NCBI GenBank assembly: GCA_019685555.1
Contig: JABFQN010000007.1
Coordinates: 1-64,000 of the forward strand
DNA from: Candidatus Bathyarchaeota archaeon A05DMB-3
Lineage (GTDB): Archaea > Thermoproteota > Bathyarchaeia > Bathyarchaeales > Bathycorpusculaceae
DNA length: 64,000 nt
Reading direction: 5' to 3'
Shown here: positions 1 through 8,326 of the stretch, in pieces
Layout of the letters: each line of letters starts with the position of its first letter
Position numbering within the stretch: the stretch's first letter is position 1
Notes under the pieces: model-generated
Database searches by the model: none
The model's input: only the letters and a program-made list of their open reading frames with translations
What the model was told of the DNA's origin: nothing
Program-made: the position numbers and the translations under genes

Positions 1-60
1 TTGAACCGGCGACCTCAGCCTCGTAAGGGCTGCGTCCTAACCAAGCTAGACGACCGGCCC
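1..60 (-). tRNA. tRNA-Val (UAC), 3' part outside window
   Basis: Read on the minus strand, the sequence starts with GGGCCGG (acceptor strand), continues with a D-arm, and has an anticodon stem CAGCC/GGCUG enclosing the loop CUUACGA. This places the anticodon UAC (valine) at positions 34-36. The variable region and the GCCGGUUCAA start of the T-arm follow before the window edge. The rest of the T-arm and the 3' acceptor strand are missing. No intron is visible in the anticodon loop. Confidence 0.93.
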
Positions 61-182
61 TTAACAGATAGAGATTAATTAGATGTTTATTTATATGAGA
101 GTTGCGAATTTTCCCTTGTGTAGTAAAGGGCAAAATATTAAACTGATCCTCAATAGTATTCATCAAATCTTAAGGTGATATC

Positions 183-1265
183 GTGAAAAGGATTGTTGCC
201 ACCGGGGCTGGCGGCCCAGCCGGCATAAACTTTATTATGTCTCTTCGCATAGCTCCTGAGAAGATTTTCATTGTTGGCACAGAAGCTAGCGAATACTTCA
301 TTTATCTGGCGCCAACCGACATAAAGTACATAGTTCCAAAAGCTGAAGAAGAAGGCTACATTGATAAGCTTAATGAAATTATCAGAAAAGAGAAAGTTGA
401 TTTTTTACATGCGCAAACAGATGTCGAAGTAGCTGTCATTTCAGAGAGCCGTGAAAAACTTGAGGCTAACGTTTTCTTGCCATCAAAAAAAACTGTAAAA
501 ACATGCCAAGATAAGCTTGAATCTGCGAAAATTTGGATAAAAAAGGATGTGCCCGTTGCCAGAACCATAGAACTGCACAGCGAAAAGGACATCGAAAAGG
601 CTTTCGAAGAGTTTGGAAATCCTATCTGGATTAGGGCTAGACACGGCGCAGGTGGAAGAGGAAGCACCCCAGCATACAACAAAAAAATGGCGCTTTCATG
701 GATTAACTATTGGAAGGCACGCGGTGTAAACTGGGAGTTTATAGCCCAAGAACATTTACCTGGAAGGAATATAGGCTTCCACAGTCTTTGGAAGGATGGG
801 GAACTTGTGGCTTCCATGGCTAGAGAACGTATAGAATACATATATCCACATCTCGCTCCTTCGGGAATAACTGGCACACCAGCAGTCCAGAAGACTATAC
901 ACGACGAAACTGTGAACAGAATTGCAACAGAGGCTGTTCTGGCGATAGACCCAAACTTTAACGGAATAGCATGTGTGGATCTTAAAAATAATAGAAATGG
1001 TGTTCCATGCGTTACTGAAATCAATGCTGCCAGAATGTTTACAACCTCCTTCTTCTTCTCCTGTGCAAGCAAAGTTTTCCTTAAAGACCATCACGCGAAC
1101 ATTCCATATCTCTATGTTAAGCTTGCCTTTAAAGAAACCATCCCAGAAATCCCCAAATACAACATTCTACCAGAAAATGTTTACTGGATACGCCACATAG
1201 ACGCTCCAGCAAAGCTAGTTAAAAATGGGGAAATTATCGGAGAAATGTACTGCTGGTGTGAGTGA
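183..1265 (+). CDS. ATP-grasp enzyme, carbamoyl-phosphate-synthase-like
   Basis: This 360-residue protein has an N-terminal Rossmann-like pre-ATP-grasp domain (MKRIVATGAGGPAGINF) and a central ATP-grasp fold. A glycine-rich loop (RARHGAGGRGS) and a late metal-binding segment (CVTEINAARMFTT) are visible. Such enzymes join a carboxylate to an amine through an acyl-phosphate. In a glycan cluster the likely job is attaching an amino acid or making an amide on a sugar precursor, which is inference. The start is GTG, with AAGGTGAT just upstream. The next gene overlaps the stop as TGATG, so the two are translationally coupled. The substrate cannot be read from sequence. Confidence 0.85.
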   Translation: MKRIVATGAGGPAGINFIMSLRIAPEKIFIVGTEASEYFIYLAPTDIKYIVPKAEEEGYIDKLNEIIRKEKVDFLHAQTDVEVAVISESREKLEANVFLPSKKTVKTCQDKLESAKIWIKKDVPVARTIELHSEKDIEKAFEEFGNPIWIRARHGAGGRGSTPAYNKKMALSWINYWKARGVNWEFIAQEHLPGRNIGFHSLWKDGELVASMARERIEYIYPHLAPSGITGTPAVQKTIHDETVNRIATEAVLAIDPNFNGIACVDLKNNRNGVPCVTEINAARMFTTSFFFSCASKVFLKDHHANIPYLYVKLAFKETIPEIPKYNILPENVYWIRHIDAPAKLVKNGEIIGEMYCWCE

Positions 1266-2260
1266 TGAGAATATGGTATGACGCTTGCACTGGAAAGCAT
1301 GTGCGATACGGTGTTGCCATAGCGAAAAGACTTAGAGAGATGGGACATGAAGTTATCCTGACAACCCGTGAACATCCAGACACCACACCTCTTGCAAATT
1401 TTCTCGGCGAAAAATTTATCATCATAGGAAAGTATAACCCAAAATCCCTACTCTCAAGGCTTAAGGAGGGACTTCGCCGTCAACTTTTGTTTTGTAAAGT
1501 TTTTGGAAAAGCCATTCCCGACATTGCTATTTGCCACGGTTCCGTGGACCAGATGCGGGTGGCTTTCGGCTTAGGAATTCCTACAATAACCACTGTGGAC
1601 ACTCCTTACGCTGAAGCTGTGCATAGACTTACTTTGCCCCTCGCCGACTATATTGTTGCTTCGAGGGCGATTCCTAAAGAAGAGTTGCAAGCCTATAATG
1701 TGAAAGGCGAAATAGTTCTTTTTGATGGTGTGGATGAGGTTGCATGGATTAGGGGCTTCCAGCCTTTGGTGAAGTATGATTTTGGAAGCCCGTTAATTGT
1801 TGTAAGGGAAATTGAAGAGAAGGCCGTCTACGCTAAAGAAAAGTTTTCTTCTGTTTCTCTGGCGAAAAGGCTGACAAAACTAGGTGAAGTTGTTTTTCTC
1901 CCTAGATATGGGCGGAAGGCCATTAAAGGTTTAATTGTTCCAGAAGGTTTTATTGATTCCGCAAGTTTAATGGCGCAAGCAGATCTATTCGTTGGAGTGG
2001 GTGGAACAATAACCCGTGAATCCGCCTTACAAGGAACACCAGCCATAGTGGTTGATGTTTTTTCAGGGCAATATGTGAATGATTACTTGAAGGAGAAGGG
2101 TTTTCCGGTGTTTAAAGCGGAGCCTTCCTCTGTTTTTAGGCTTGCCGAAAAGGTTTTAGGCAGTAAAAAGGATGTTAGTAGTTTGTTGGCTAAGCTTGAG
2201 AATCCTGTTGATGTAATCGCCAACGTTGTGGAAAAATTGGCACGGACTGGAAAAGGCTAA
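1265..2260 (+). CDS. DUF354 family protein, glycosyltransferase/epimerase-like
   Basis: This protein of about 331 residues begins MRIWYDACTGKHVRYG and has the GT-B-like layout of the archaeal DUF354 family, which is related to UDP-GlcNAc 2-epimerase and MurG-like folds. A C-terminal nucleotide-sugar-binding half is suggested by FVGVGGTITRESALQGTPAIV. The preferred start is the ATG overlapping the upstream stop; a GTG one codon earlier is possible. It is coupled to the ATP-grasp gene, so the two probably act in sequence on one glycan precursor. It ends tail to tail with the acyltransferase on the other strand, with a 4-bp overlap. No DUF354 reaction can be assigned with certainty. Confidence 0.8.
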   Translation: MRIWYDACTGKHVRYGVAIAKRLREMGHEVILTTREHPDTTPLANFLGEKFIIIGKYNPKSLLSRLKEGLRRQLLFCKVFGKAIPDIAICHGSVDQMRVAFGLGIPTITTVDTPYAEAVHRLTLPLADYIVASRAIPKEELQAYNVKGEIVLFDGVDEVAWIRGFQPLVKYDFGSPLIVVREIEEKAVYAKEKFSSVSLAKRLTKLGEVVFLPRYGRKAIKGLIVPEGFIDSASLMAQADLFVGVGGTITRESALQGTPAIVVDVFSGQYVNDYLKEKGFPVFKAEPSSVFRLAEKVLGSKKDVSSLLAKLENPVDVIANVVEKLARTGKG

Positions 2261-2778
2261 GTTTTAGCTTCTGGCTTTTTTGCTTTAATAAACTCCTTTC
2301 TTTTAGCTTCATATTCCTGTCTTGTCATCATGGGTTTGGCCGGTACCCCCTTAACCACATTGTTGGGTGGGGCATCCTTTGTTACAACGCTTCCAGCGGC
2401 TACGACTGAATTTTCATGGACTGTTACGTTTGGTAGTATTGTTACGCATCCGCCTATGATGACGTTGTCTTTTATTATTGATGGTGTTAGGCATCGGCTA
2501 TGGGGAAATTTATCGTTTAGTAAGCTGCTATTGGGGCCTATGAAGACGTTGTTGCCTATTCGGCATTCGTTTGATATTGTGACGTGGGCTTGTATTATGC
2601 AGTTTCTGCCTATGACAACTTTTTTGCCTATGTCGCAGAAGCTTCCTATACGGGTATTGTCGCCGATTTTTGTGTTGTCGCCTATAACTACATAATTCCA
2701 GATGACTACATCCTTGCCGAATTGGACGTTTTCACCTATTATTACACCTTTGCCCATTCTAGGAGATGACATAGACAT
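2257..2778 (-). CDS. Left-handed beta-helix acyltransferase
   Basis: This 173-residue protein is built from hexapeptide repeats (VIIGENVQFGKDVVIWNYVV and at least eight further turns), the signature of left-handed beta-helix acyltransferases. The end AAGSVVTKDAPPNNVVKGVPAKP is typical of the sugar O- or N-acetyltransferases of polysaccharide clusters (WbpD/WlbB-like). The family transfers an acetyl group from acetyl-CoA to an amino sugar and works as a trimer. It is transcribed away from the dehydrogenase-like gene. The sugar substrate is unknown. Confidence 0.85.
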   Translation of the reverse strand: MSMSSPRMGKGVIIGENVQFGKDVVIWNYVVIGDNTKIGDNTRIGSFCDIGKKVVIGRNCIIQAHVTISNECRIGNNVFIGPNSSLLNDKFPHSRCLTPSIIKDNVIIGGCVTILPNVTVHENSVVAAGSVVTKDAPPNNVVKGVPAKPMMTRQEYEAKRKEFIKAKKPEAKT

Positions 2779-2864
2779 GTTCTCCTTCCCTTAGTATGGC
2801 TGTGTGAAGCTTAAATAGTTTGACAGTTTTAGTTGTTTTAACTGGAATGAAGGCTGGTTTAAAA

Positions 2865-3728
2865 ATGGTTAAAGAGAAGGTTTTAGTTGCTGGTTTAGGG
2901 GAAGTGGGTCGCCCCCTCTTCGAGCTTTTGAAGGAATGTGGAAGGTTTGAGGTTTATGGTTATGATTTAGACGCGGATAAAATGCGGGAAATTGGGCAGT
3001 CTGCTGTCTTACCTGACAAGTTTGATGTTATGCATGTTTGTATTCCATGTCATGATAAGGAAGGGTTTGTGAAAAGCGTGGCTGGTTATGTGGAACGATA
3101 TAAGCCTAAGTTGGTAATCATTAACAGCACAGTTGCGCCTGGCACAACCGTGGACGTTCATAGGCGGATTAAAGGCGGGTGTCTTGTGGCACACTCGCCT
3201 GTGCGCGGTGTCCATAAAAGTTTAGAGCATATGAAATGGGAGTTGAAGCGTTGGACAAAATATGTTGGCGGTGCTGATGCAAAATCGGCGGAAGCAGCTG
3301 AAAAGCATTTTGAAGAGGCTGGTTTGAAAACCAAGGTTTTGAAGAGTTGTTTGGAGACTGAGTTGGCTAAGCTTTTCGAGACTACTTACCGGGCTTGGAT
3401 GATTGCATGTTTTCAGGAAATGCATAGGATTAGCAGACATTTTAGAGCAGACTTTGATGATGTGGTGGATTTTATTGAGGACACACACCGTGTTAGACTT
3501 GACAGACCAGTAATGTTTCCGGGAGTTATTGGCGGGCATTGTTTGATTCCTAATGCGGAGTTGCTTTTGAAGAGTTGTGATTCTAAGTTTTTGCGACTTA
3601 TTTTAGAATCTAATGAAAAGAGAAAGGAAGAAATTAAAGATGAGCGCGTTTATGAAGAAGTTAAGAGGGTTATGAAGCGGGTGGAAACTCTTCAAAGGCA
3701 TTTAAACAAAATTTTGGGATATGCATAA
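2865..3728 (+). CDS. UDP-sugar-dehydrogenase-like NAD-binding protein, lacks C-terminal domain
   Basis: The N-terminal Rossmann fold (VLVAGLGEVGRPLFELL), the middle NSTVAPGTT, ELAKLFETTYRA and the late motif IGGHCLIP match the NAD-binding and dimerisation domains of UDP-glucose/UDP-ManNAc dehydrogenases, including the catalytic cysteine in GGHC and the lysine in AKLFET. The usual family length is about 430 residues. This protein has about 287 and stops soon after GGHC, so the UDP-binding third domain is absent. I chose the ATG at 2865 because it directly precedes the Rossmann strand; upstream TTG (2820) and ATG (2847) starts are in frame. The next gene starts inside its 3' end (8-bp overlap). 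Confidence 0.75.
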   Translation: MVKEKVLVAGLGEVGRPLFELLKECGRFEVYGYDLDADKMREIGQSAVLPDKFDVMHVCIPCHDKEGFVKSVAGYVERYKPKLVIINSTVAPGTTVDVHRRIKGGCLVAHSPVRGVHKSLEHMKWELKRWTKYVGGADAKSAEAAEKHFEEAGLKTKVLKSCLETELAKLFETTYRAWMIACFQEMHRISRHFRADFDDVVDFIEDTHRVRLDRPVMFPGVIGGHCLIPNAELLLKSCDSKFLRLILESNEKRKEEIKDERVYEEVKRVMKRVETLQRHLNKILGYA

Positions 3729-4704
3729 TCAGCCATATGTAGTGTGCAACAATGTTAGAAACTGTGATGGTGATGTGGTTGTGCATTGGAGGATGTTAGC
3801 TCGGAGGGTGATTGGGCGTAAAGGCGTGTTCCTACTTAGAAATGTTGTGTCATCGTTGGCTTTCCACTGTAAGCTGATTCCTCAGGCGGATACTGTTGGG
3901 CGGGAGGATGGCATATCCGCGCTTACATGCACTTATAATGAGGAGGATTGGGTAGAAGCTTCCCTGCTGTCGATAAAAGATCTTGTCGATGAAATTTTGG
4001 TGTTAGATTCGTCAACGGATAGAACTCCAGAAATTGTGGAAAGTCTTCGTGAAAATCGAGGGCTTCCTGTGAAGCTGCACAAGATGCCGTTGGGGGATAT
4101 GGCCTATACGAGGAATCTTGGGCTTTCAATGGCTAGGTATAGGTGGATTTTGATATGGGATGCTGACTTCGTGTTGAAGGACGAGGCTCCAGCGATATTA
4201 AAGAAACTCTTGGGTGGCTTAGATGAGAGAAGATACTATCTCATATATTGGCCGCACATATGTCTCGACGGAGACTTGATGCACCAAGACCCTAGAAACG
4301 CTCTTCACGTTGAACATTGGCTTTTCACGTGGAGCCCCAAGCTGCATTACGCGAAAGTGGGCCTTTCCGACAGCCTCGTTGCTCCCGTAACCTATTATGG
4401 TGTTGTGTATGTTGAAAAACCTTTAAGTTTTCACTTGAGGACTGTGAGAAGTCCTGTTAGGCTGCTTTATAGGCATTATAGGTGGCTCATGCGCAGAGAA
4501 GGACTCGAAGGCAAGGTAAACATGGAGGATTATTTGAAAAAGAGGATGATAACAGACTTTGGAACCACGAACTTCACTCAAGCGGCAAAACTATACTTCC
4601 AAAAATACCTTTCAAGCCTATCCGAGTACCGTAAGGATGTCTATGGCGACTATCCTAAGGTGTTGAAGAATTACGTGAAAAGAACTTATGGTATAAACCT
4701 TTAA
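3721..4704 (+). CDS. Family 2 glycosyltransferase
   Basis: This 327-residue protein contains a GT-A fold catalytic domain from about residue 65 (ISALTCTYNEEDWVEASL), with a nucleotide-binding segment and the metal-binding acidic motif WDADFV. About 60 residues precede the domain, with no clear membrane segment. GT2 enzymes transfer a sugar from a nucleotide or dolichyl donor with inversion. The gene starts 8 bp inside the preceding dehydrogenase-like gene, so they form one transcription unit. The ATG at 3721 has only a weak ribosome-binding site, consistent with coupling. Donor and acceptor are unknown. Confidence 0.85.
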   Translation: MHNQPYVVCNNVRNCDGDVVVHWRMLARRVIGRKGVFLLRNVVSSLAFHCKLIPQADTVGREDGISALTCTYNEEDWVEASLLSIKDLVDEILVLDSSTDRTPEIVESLRENRGLPVKLHKMPLGDMAYTRNLGLSMARYRWILIWDADFVLKDEAPAILKKLLGGLDERRYYLIYWPHICLDGDLMHQDPRNALHVEHWLFTWSPKLHYAKVGLSDSLVAPVTYYGVVYVEKPLSFHLRTVRSPVRLLYRHYRWLMRREGLEGKVNMEDYLKKRMITDFGTTNFTQAAKLYFQKYLSSLSEYRKDVYGDYPKVLKNYVKRTYGINL

Positions 4705-4747
4705 TTTTTATCAAAAGTTATATAGTTAAAAGTTTACGTGTACTAAA

Positions 4748-5401
4748 ATGGTTGGAGTTGTCGGTTACACCAGATTCAAGAATTCGTCGTCGAGAACTCG
4801 GATCCAGCGAATGGCTGGTGCTATAAGAACAAATAACGACCAAAAAATAGAGTACTTTTCAAACGATTTTCTTAATGTTGCCTCCGTTACGTATCCTGAT
4901 ATTGGTTTTAGCGAGTTTGCCATTAATGAGGATGGGTCGACTAGCGTTCTCATTTACGGCAGGATTTTCGGGTTTAAGCACATGTTAGAGTTTCTTAAAA
5001 GTAATGGACACGTTTTCAAAGATGAGAACAGTTGTGCAGAGTTTATAGTGCATGCATATGAGGAGCGAGGTAATGAAGCCTTTCGCGATTTAAACGGCTC
5101 TTTTTGTCTAGTCATATCTGACGCCAAAGTTCCCAAAGTGCTTTTGGTGACAGATCGTTTCGGCACGAGACCCATATACTATGCTTTTATGGACGGTGAA
5201 ATTGTCTTTTCATCCCACTGTAGGGCTATTTTAGAGTATCCTTTTCCAAGGAAACTTAATTTTAAGACGCTTGTCAGTTTCCTATATTATGGAAAACTGG
5301 GCATTTTAGGCGATGAAACATGGTTTGAAGGAATAAACCTTGTGCCGTCTGCTTCTGTTTTGACGTTTACAGGGAAAGGCCTTACTTTAGAGAAGTACTG
5401 A
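4748..5401 (+). CDS. AsnB-like protein, N-terminal half (ends at in-frame TGA)
   Basis: This is the glutamine-amidotransferase-like domain of an asparagine synthetase homologue (217 codons). It starts MVGVVGYTRF, where catalytic family members have Cys at position 2; here it is Val, so glutamine hydrolysis is not expected. VLLVTDRFGTRPIYYA and VFSSHCRAILE are typical domain signatures. The frame ends at TGA (5399-5401) at the tyrosine-tryptophan position that usually follows this domain. The same frame then continues without a gap into the synthetase half. It is either a nonsense mutation (TGG to TGA), a sequencing error, or a gene translated as two pieces. Confidence 0.75.
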   Translation: MVGVVGYTRFKNSSSRTRIQRMAGAIRTNNDQKIEYFSNDFLNVASVTYPDIGFSEFAINEDGSTSVLIYGRIFGFKHMLEFLKSNGHVFKDENSCAEFIVHAYEERGNEAFRDLNGSFCLVISDAKVPKVLLVTDRFGTRPIYYAFMDGEIVFSSHCRAILEYPFPRKLNFKTLVSFLYYGKLGILGDETWFEGINLVPSASVLTFTGKGLTLEKY

Positions 5402-5440
5402 GACCTTGTTTATTCTTCTCGGCAAGCGGATGAAGCTGAA

Positions 5441-6580
5441 TTGGTACAAGCTCTTGTTAAAGCTTTTAGAAAGGCTGTGAACCTCAGAGTTGACGGTTTA
5501 GATGGAGTTTCTGTGATGCTCAGCGGAGGTTTAGACTCAAGGTGTGTGCTTGGCGCTATAGAGAAAACCAACAAAGTTACAGCCGTAACTTTTGGTATTA
5601 AGGGTTGTGATGACATAGCCGTAGCCAGAAAAGTTACTGATAGGCTGAGTGTTAAGCATCTGATAATTAATTATGACCCTGACGAAATAGTTGATTATTC
5701 TTTTGATGTTGTTTCTTTGACGGATGGACAGGGCACGGTTGGCGTTAGTTATATTCCATATGTCGCTAAGAAAATGAGGGAAAATGAGATTAAATATTAT
5801 TTACAAGGTTATATGCTTGATTTACTTTTAGGGGGAAGCTACCTATCAAAAGAATTTTTCGAATCTCAAAATCCAGCCAGTTTTCTTGCTGCCATGGAGC
5901 AAAAATTCGCTCTATTCCGACCGTCAGAACTGAGAAAACTTTTAAGCAAGAAATTTCATGAATACATACCTTTGGTTCGAAAGGAGTTTATTAAATTAGC
6001 TATGGAAGCGAAAGGAGACAACCTGCCTAATAAAGCTGATTATTTCGCGATAGACACAAGGGTGCGGCGTTGCACTCTTATGGGTTCCATTCTTCTTAGA
6101 GAATTTGTTGAAGAACTGCTTCCAACAATAGATAATGAGATTATTGAAATTATACGCCGCATCCCTCCTGAACTACGGTTTAATTATCGTATATACAGAA
6201 AGTTTTTGTTTGCTTTAAACCTTGAACTGGCGAAAGTGCCCTATCAAAAAACAATGTTGCTTCCGATAGTGCCAACACAATTATGGCATCCATCAACACT
6301 GGCTATCGGTGCAATAAAGAGACTTTCAAGAGACGCGCTTAGGTATAAACACTCTTATTTTGAATTTAATGAAATCTTGCGTCGTCATTCTAAATGGATT
6401 AAATTGCTCAAAAAAACTTTGATAGACAAAAACGCGTTAATTTATAAGTTAGGCTACTTAAACAGAAATTACGTTGTCAAAATTATAAACGAACATTTCA
6501 AACAAGGGAAAAACAGCGGAGAAAAAATTGCCTCTCTGATCACCCTGGAACTGCTTCTCCGAGCTTTCTTTGCAAAGTGA
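5441..6580 (+). CDS. AsnB-like protein, C-terminal synthetase half
   Basis: This piece continues in the same frame after the TGA at 5399-5401; open frame runs from 5402, and TTG at 5441 is the first plausible start. It carries the PP-loop ATP-pyrophosphatase motif VMLSGGLDSRCVLGAI and a later LQGYMLDLLLGGSY that corresponds to the GxGxDExxGGY region of AsnB, in altered form. The family activates a carboxylate as an acyl-adenylate and amidates it. Members of glycan clusters often modify uronic acids or amino-acid substituents rather than making asparagine. The combined length would be 610 residues. Whether this half is made alone is unknown. Confidence 0.75.
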   Translation: MVQALVKAFRKAVNLRVDGLDGVSVMLSGGLDSRCVLGAIEKTNKVTAVTFGIKGCDDIAVARKVTDRLSVKHLIINYDPDEIVDYSFDVVSLTDGQGTVGVSYIPYVAKKMRENEIKYYLQGYMLDLLLGGSYLSKEFFESQNPASFLAAMEQKFALFRPSELRKLLSKKFHEYIPLVRKEFIKLAMEAKGDNLPNKADYFAIDTRVRRCTLMGSILLREFVEELLPTIDNEIIEIIRRIPPELRFNYRIYRKFLFALNLELAKVPYQKTMLLPIVPTQLWHPSTLAIGAIKRLSRDALRYKHSYFEFNEILRRHSKWIKLLKKTLIDKNALIYKLGYLNRNYVVKIINEHFKQGKNSGEKIASLITLELLLRAFFAK

Positions 6581-6586
6581 TTATGA

Positions 6587-7078
6587 CTATGTAAAAACAA
6601 TTTCATATTCTCTTGGTAATCCAAAGAATCTATTAATTCTCATTTTAACTTTCTTGGTCCGTATATACCATTTATGGTCAGAATACCTTTCTCTCCACCG
6701 ACGTATCTCACGTGTCTGATGACAAACTTTTCGGAATCTGAGGGTGCACATGAAGAGGAAAAGAGTAGCCACTTCGATTAGATAAGAGTAAAAATGCCAC
6801 ACAGGAACACGTATGATTACAACTTTTGAAACTCTTCTCAGTTCCTTCAAGGCTAATTTTGGATTTGCACAGTGTTCTAAAACATGAAAACATTTAGTTA
6901 AATGGAAGCACTTGTCTTTAAAAGGCAAAAAGTGCACATCTGCAATAAGATTGGCAGAGGTAAACGTATTGTAACGCCAAGAATATCTGCTCAGGTCTAT
7001 ACGAATATTCCCCCATTTATCAACCCCACAGCCTGCATTCAGTGTTAAGTGGCCCTCTGTCATTTTCTTGCGCCCCAC
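6587..7078 (-). CDS. Class I SAM-dependent methyltransferase, short
   Basis: This 163-residue protein has motif I LTLNAGCGVDKWGNIRIDLS, an acidic strand IADVHFLPFKDKCF and the FHVLEH segment common to methyltransferase type 11 domains. The C-terminal half is basic and shorter than usual. It lies on the opposite strand, 6 bp from the end of the AsnB-like gene. The listed start is GTG; an ATG five codons later is equally good. In this setting it probably methylates a sugar or a glycan end, which is inference. Confidence 0.72.
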   Translation of the reverse strand: MGRKKMTEGHLTLNAGCGVDKWGNIRIDLSRYSWRYNTFTSANLIADVHFLPFKDKCFHLTKCFHVLEHCANPKLALKELRRVSKVVIIRVPVWHFYSYLIEVATLFLFMCTLRFRKVCHQTREIRRWRERYSDHKWYIRTKKVKMRINRFFGLPREYEIVFT

Positions 7079-7217
7079 TTATGATCATTTCTTGGAGTAT
7101 ATCGATTATTTTATGCGTCTGCTTTTAAGGTTAAATTTGTTGACGGTAATATTTCCGTTTGATAAACTAACTTCTTGCCCGCCTTTATTATCATTAAATC
7201 ACTTTCCAACTACGCCT

Positions 7218-8240
7218 TTAACTCATTCGAAATAGGCTAATAATTTCTTTAATGAGTTTCTTTTCTCTCGCTTTTAAAGAAAAATACCTTTTGATCCTTT
7301 CTCTTGCCGCTTTTCCTTTTCCACTACCCCAATTCAACGCTTCCCCCAACGCCTTTACGGTGGCATTTACATCACCATAAGGAACATAAAAACCTACATC
7401 TCCGATAGCACTCGGTATTCCACAGTATTTAGTTCCAACAGGTATACATTCGCATAACATTGCTTCGCACAAGGCGTTTGGTAGTCCTTCATAACGAGAT
7501 AATTGGCAATAAACTTTTGCTCTTTGATAGAAACGTAGAAGACCATTTTCAGATAAGAATCCGGCAAATTCAACATTAGAAGTGGCTATCGATTTTAGAT
7601 AATTTATAGAATTATCTAAATGTTTTCCTATTAGAACAAATTTTACATCAGGAATATGTTTGGCAACTTTAACAAAAATCTCGAAACCCTTCCGCTTTAA
7701 ATTCGACCAGTTAACAGCGCCAACAGTTATAACTAAATTTTCTTTACCACAAACCCCCGGCTTCCATTCATTCTCATCATAACCAGTCGGTACAACCTTG
7801 ATTTTATCCGCAATTTTCAATTTAGTGTTTCTCAAAACATCCACCTTTAAAGACTCATCAACAACCAAGACAAGGTTAACATGCGCGTAAACAAATTTAG
7901 CCAATACCCTACGCCAGCGGTTAGTGAAAATACCATAGTTAATTTCCGGAATGTATGCTGCGTCATAGCCGCCTACAACCACCGTCGATTTTTTTCTTAA
8001 AAGTTTGGAGAATAGTACTGCGAAAAAGGCGTTTGTGCCAGCAAACCACGTGTAAACCAAGTCACACACGAGCAATCCCCAAAACAGTTTAAGAATATTC
8101 AAAGGATTTCTAAAAGTTGATATCCTCAAGTCTTTAACGTCAAAATGCCTCTTAAGAATCTCCAAATCACAGCGAACAAAACTAGACAACTGATAATAAA
8201 CAAACAAAATCCTAATCTTCGCCCTCCCACATGGACACAT
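7218..8240 (-). CDS. Family 4 glycosyltransferase
   Basis: This 340-residue GT-B protein shows an N-terminal acceptor domain, VVPTGYDENEW at the domain junction, and the C-terminal donor-binding segment KVYCQLSRYEGLPNALCEAM with the E-x7-E-like glutamates of GT4 enzymes. GT4 members are retaining glycosyltransferases using nucleotide sugars at the cytoplasmic face of the membrane. It is transcribed divergently from wecB. The 139 bp between its stop and the methyltransferase start hold nothing I recognise. Confidence 0.85.
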   Translation of the reverse strand: MCPCGRAKIRILFVYYQLSSFVRCDLEILKRHFDVKDLRISTFRNPLNILKLFWGLLVCDLVYTWFAGTNAFFAVLFSKLLRKKSTVVVGGYDAAYIPEINYGIFTNRWRRVLAKFVYAHVNLVLVVDESLKVDVLRNTKLKIADKIKVVPTGYDENEWKPGVCGKENLVITVGAVNWSNLKRKGFEIFVKVAKHIPDVKFVLIGKHLDNSINYLKSIATSNVEFAGFLSENGLLRFYQRAKVYCQLSRYEGLPNALCEAMLCECIPVGTKYCGIPSAIGDVGFYVPYGDVNATVKALGEALNWGSGKGKAARERIKRYFSLKAREKKLIKEIISLFRMS

Positions 8241-8326
8241 AGCCTTTACCAGCCAAAAGTAAAAGGCATATTCAATAAATAACTGTTATTTAAGACAAAC
8301 ATCAATTAAATGCTGGTGAAACCCCT

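Noticed and set aside
5399-5401. TGA as selenocysteine or as general Trp codon
   Set aside because: The position is a conserved Trp, not a Cys or Sec site, and other genes in the window end with TGA. I saw no selenocysteine machinery or obvious insertion element, though a hairpin search was not run.
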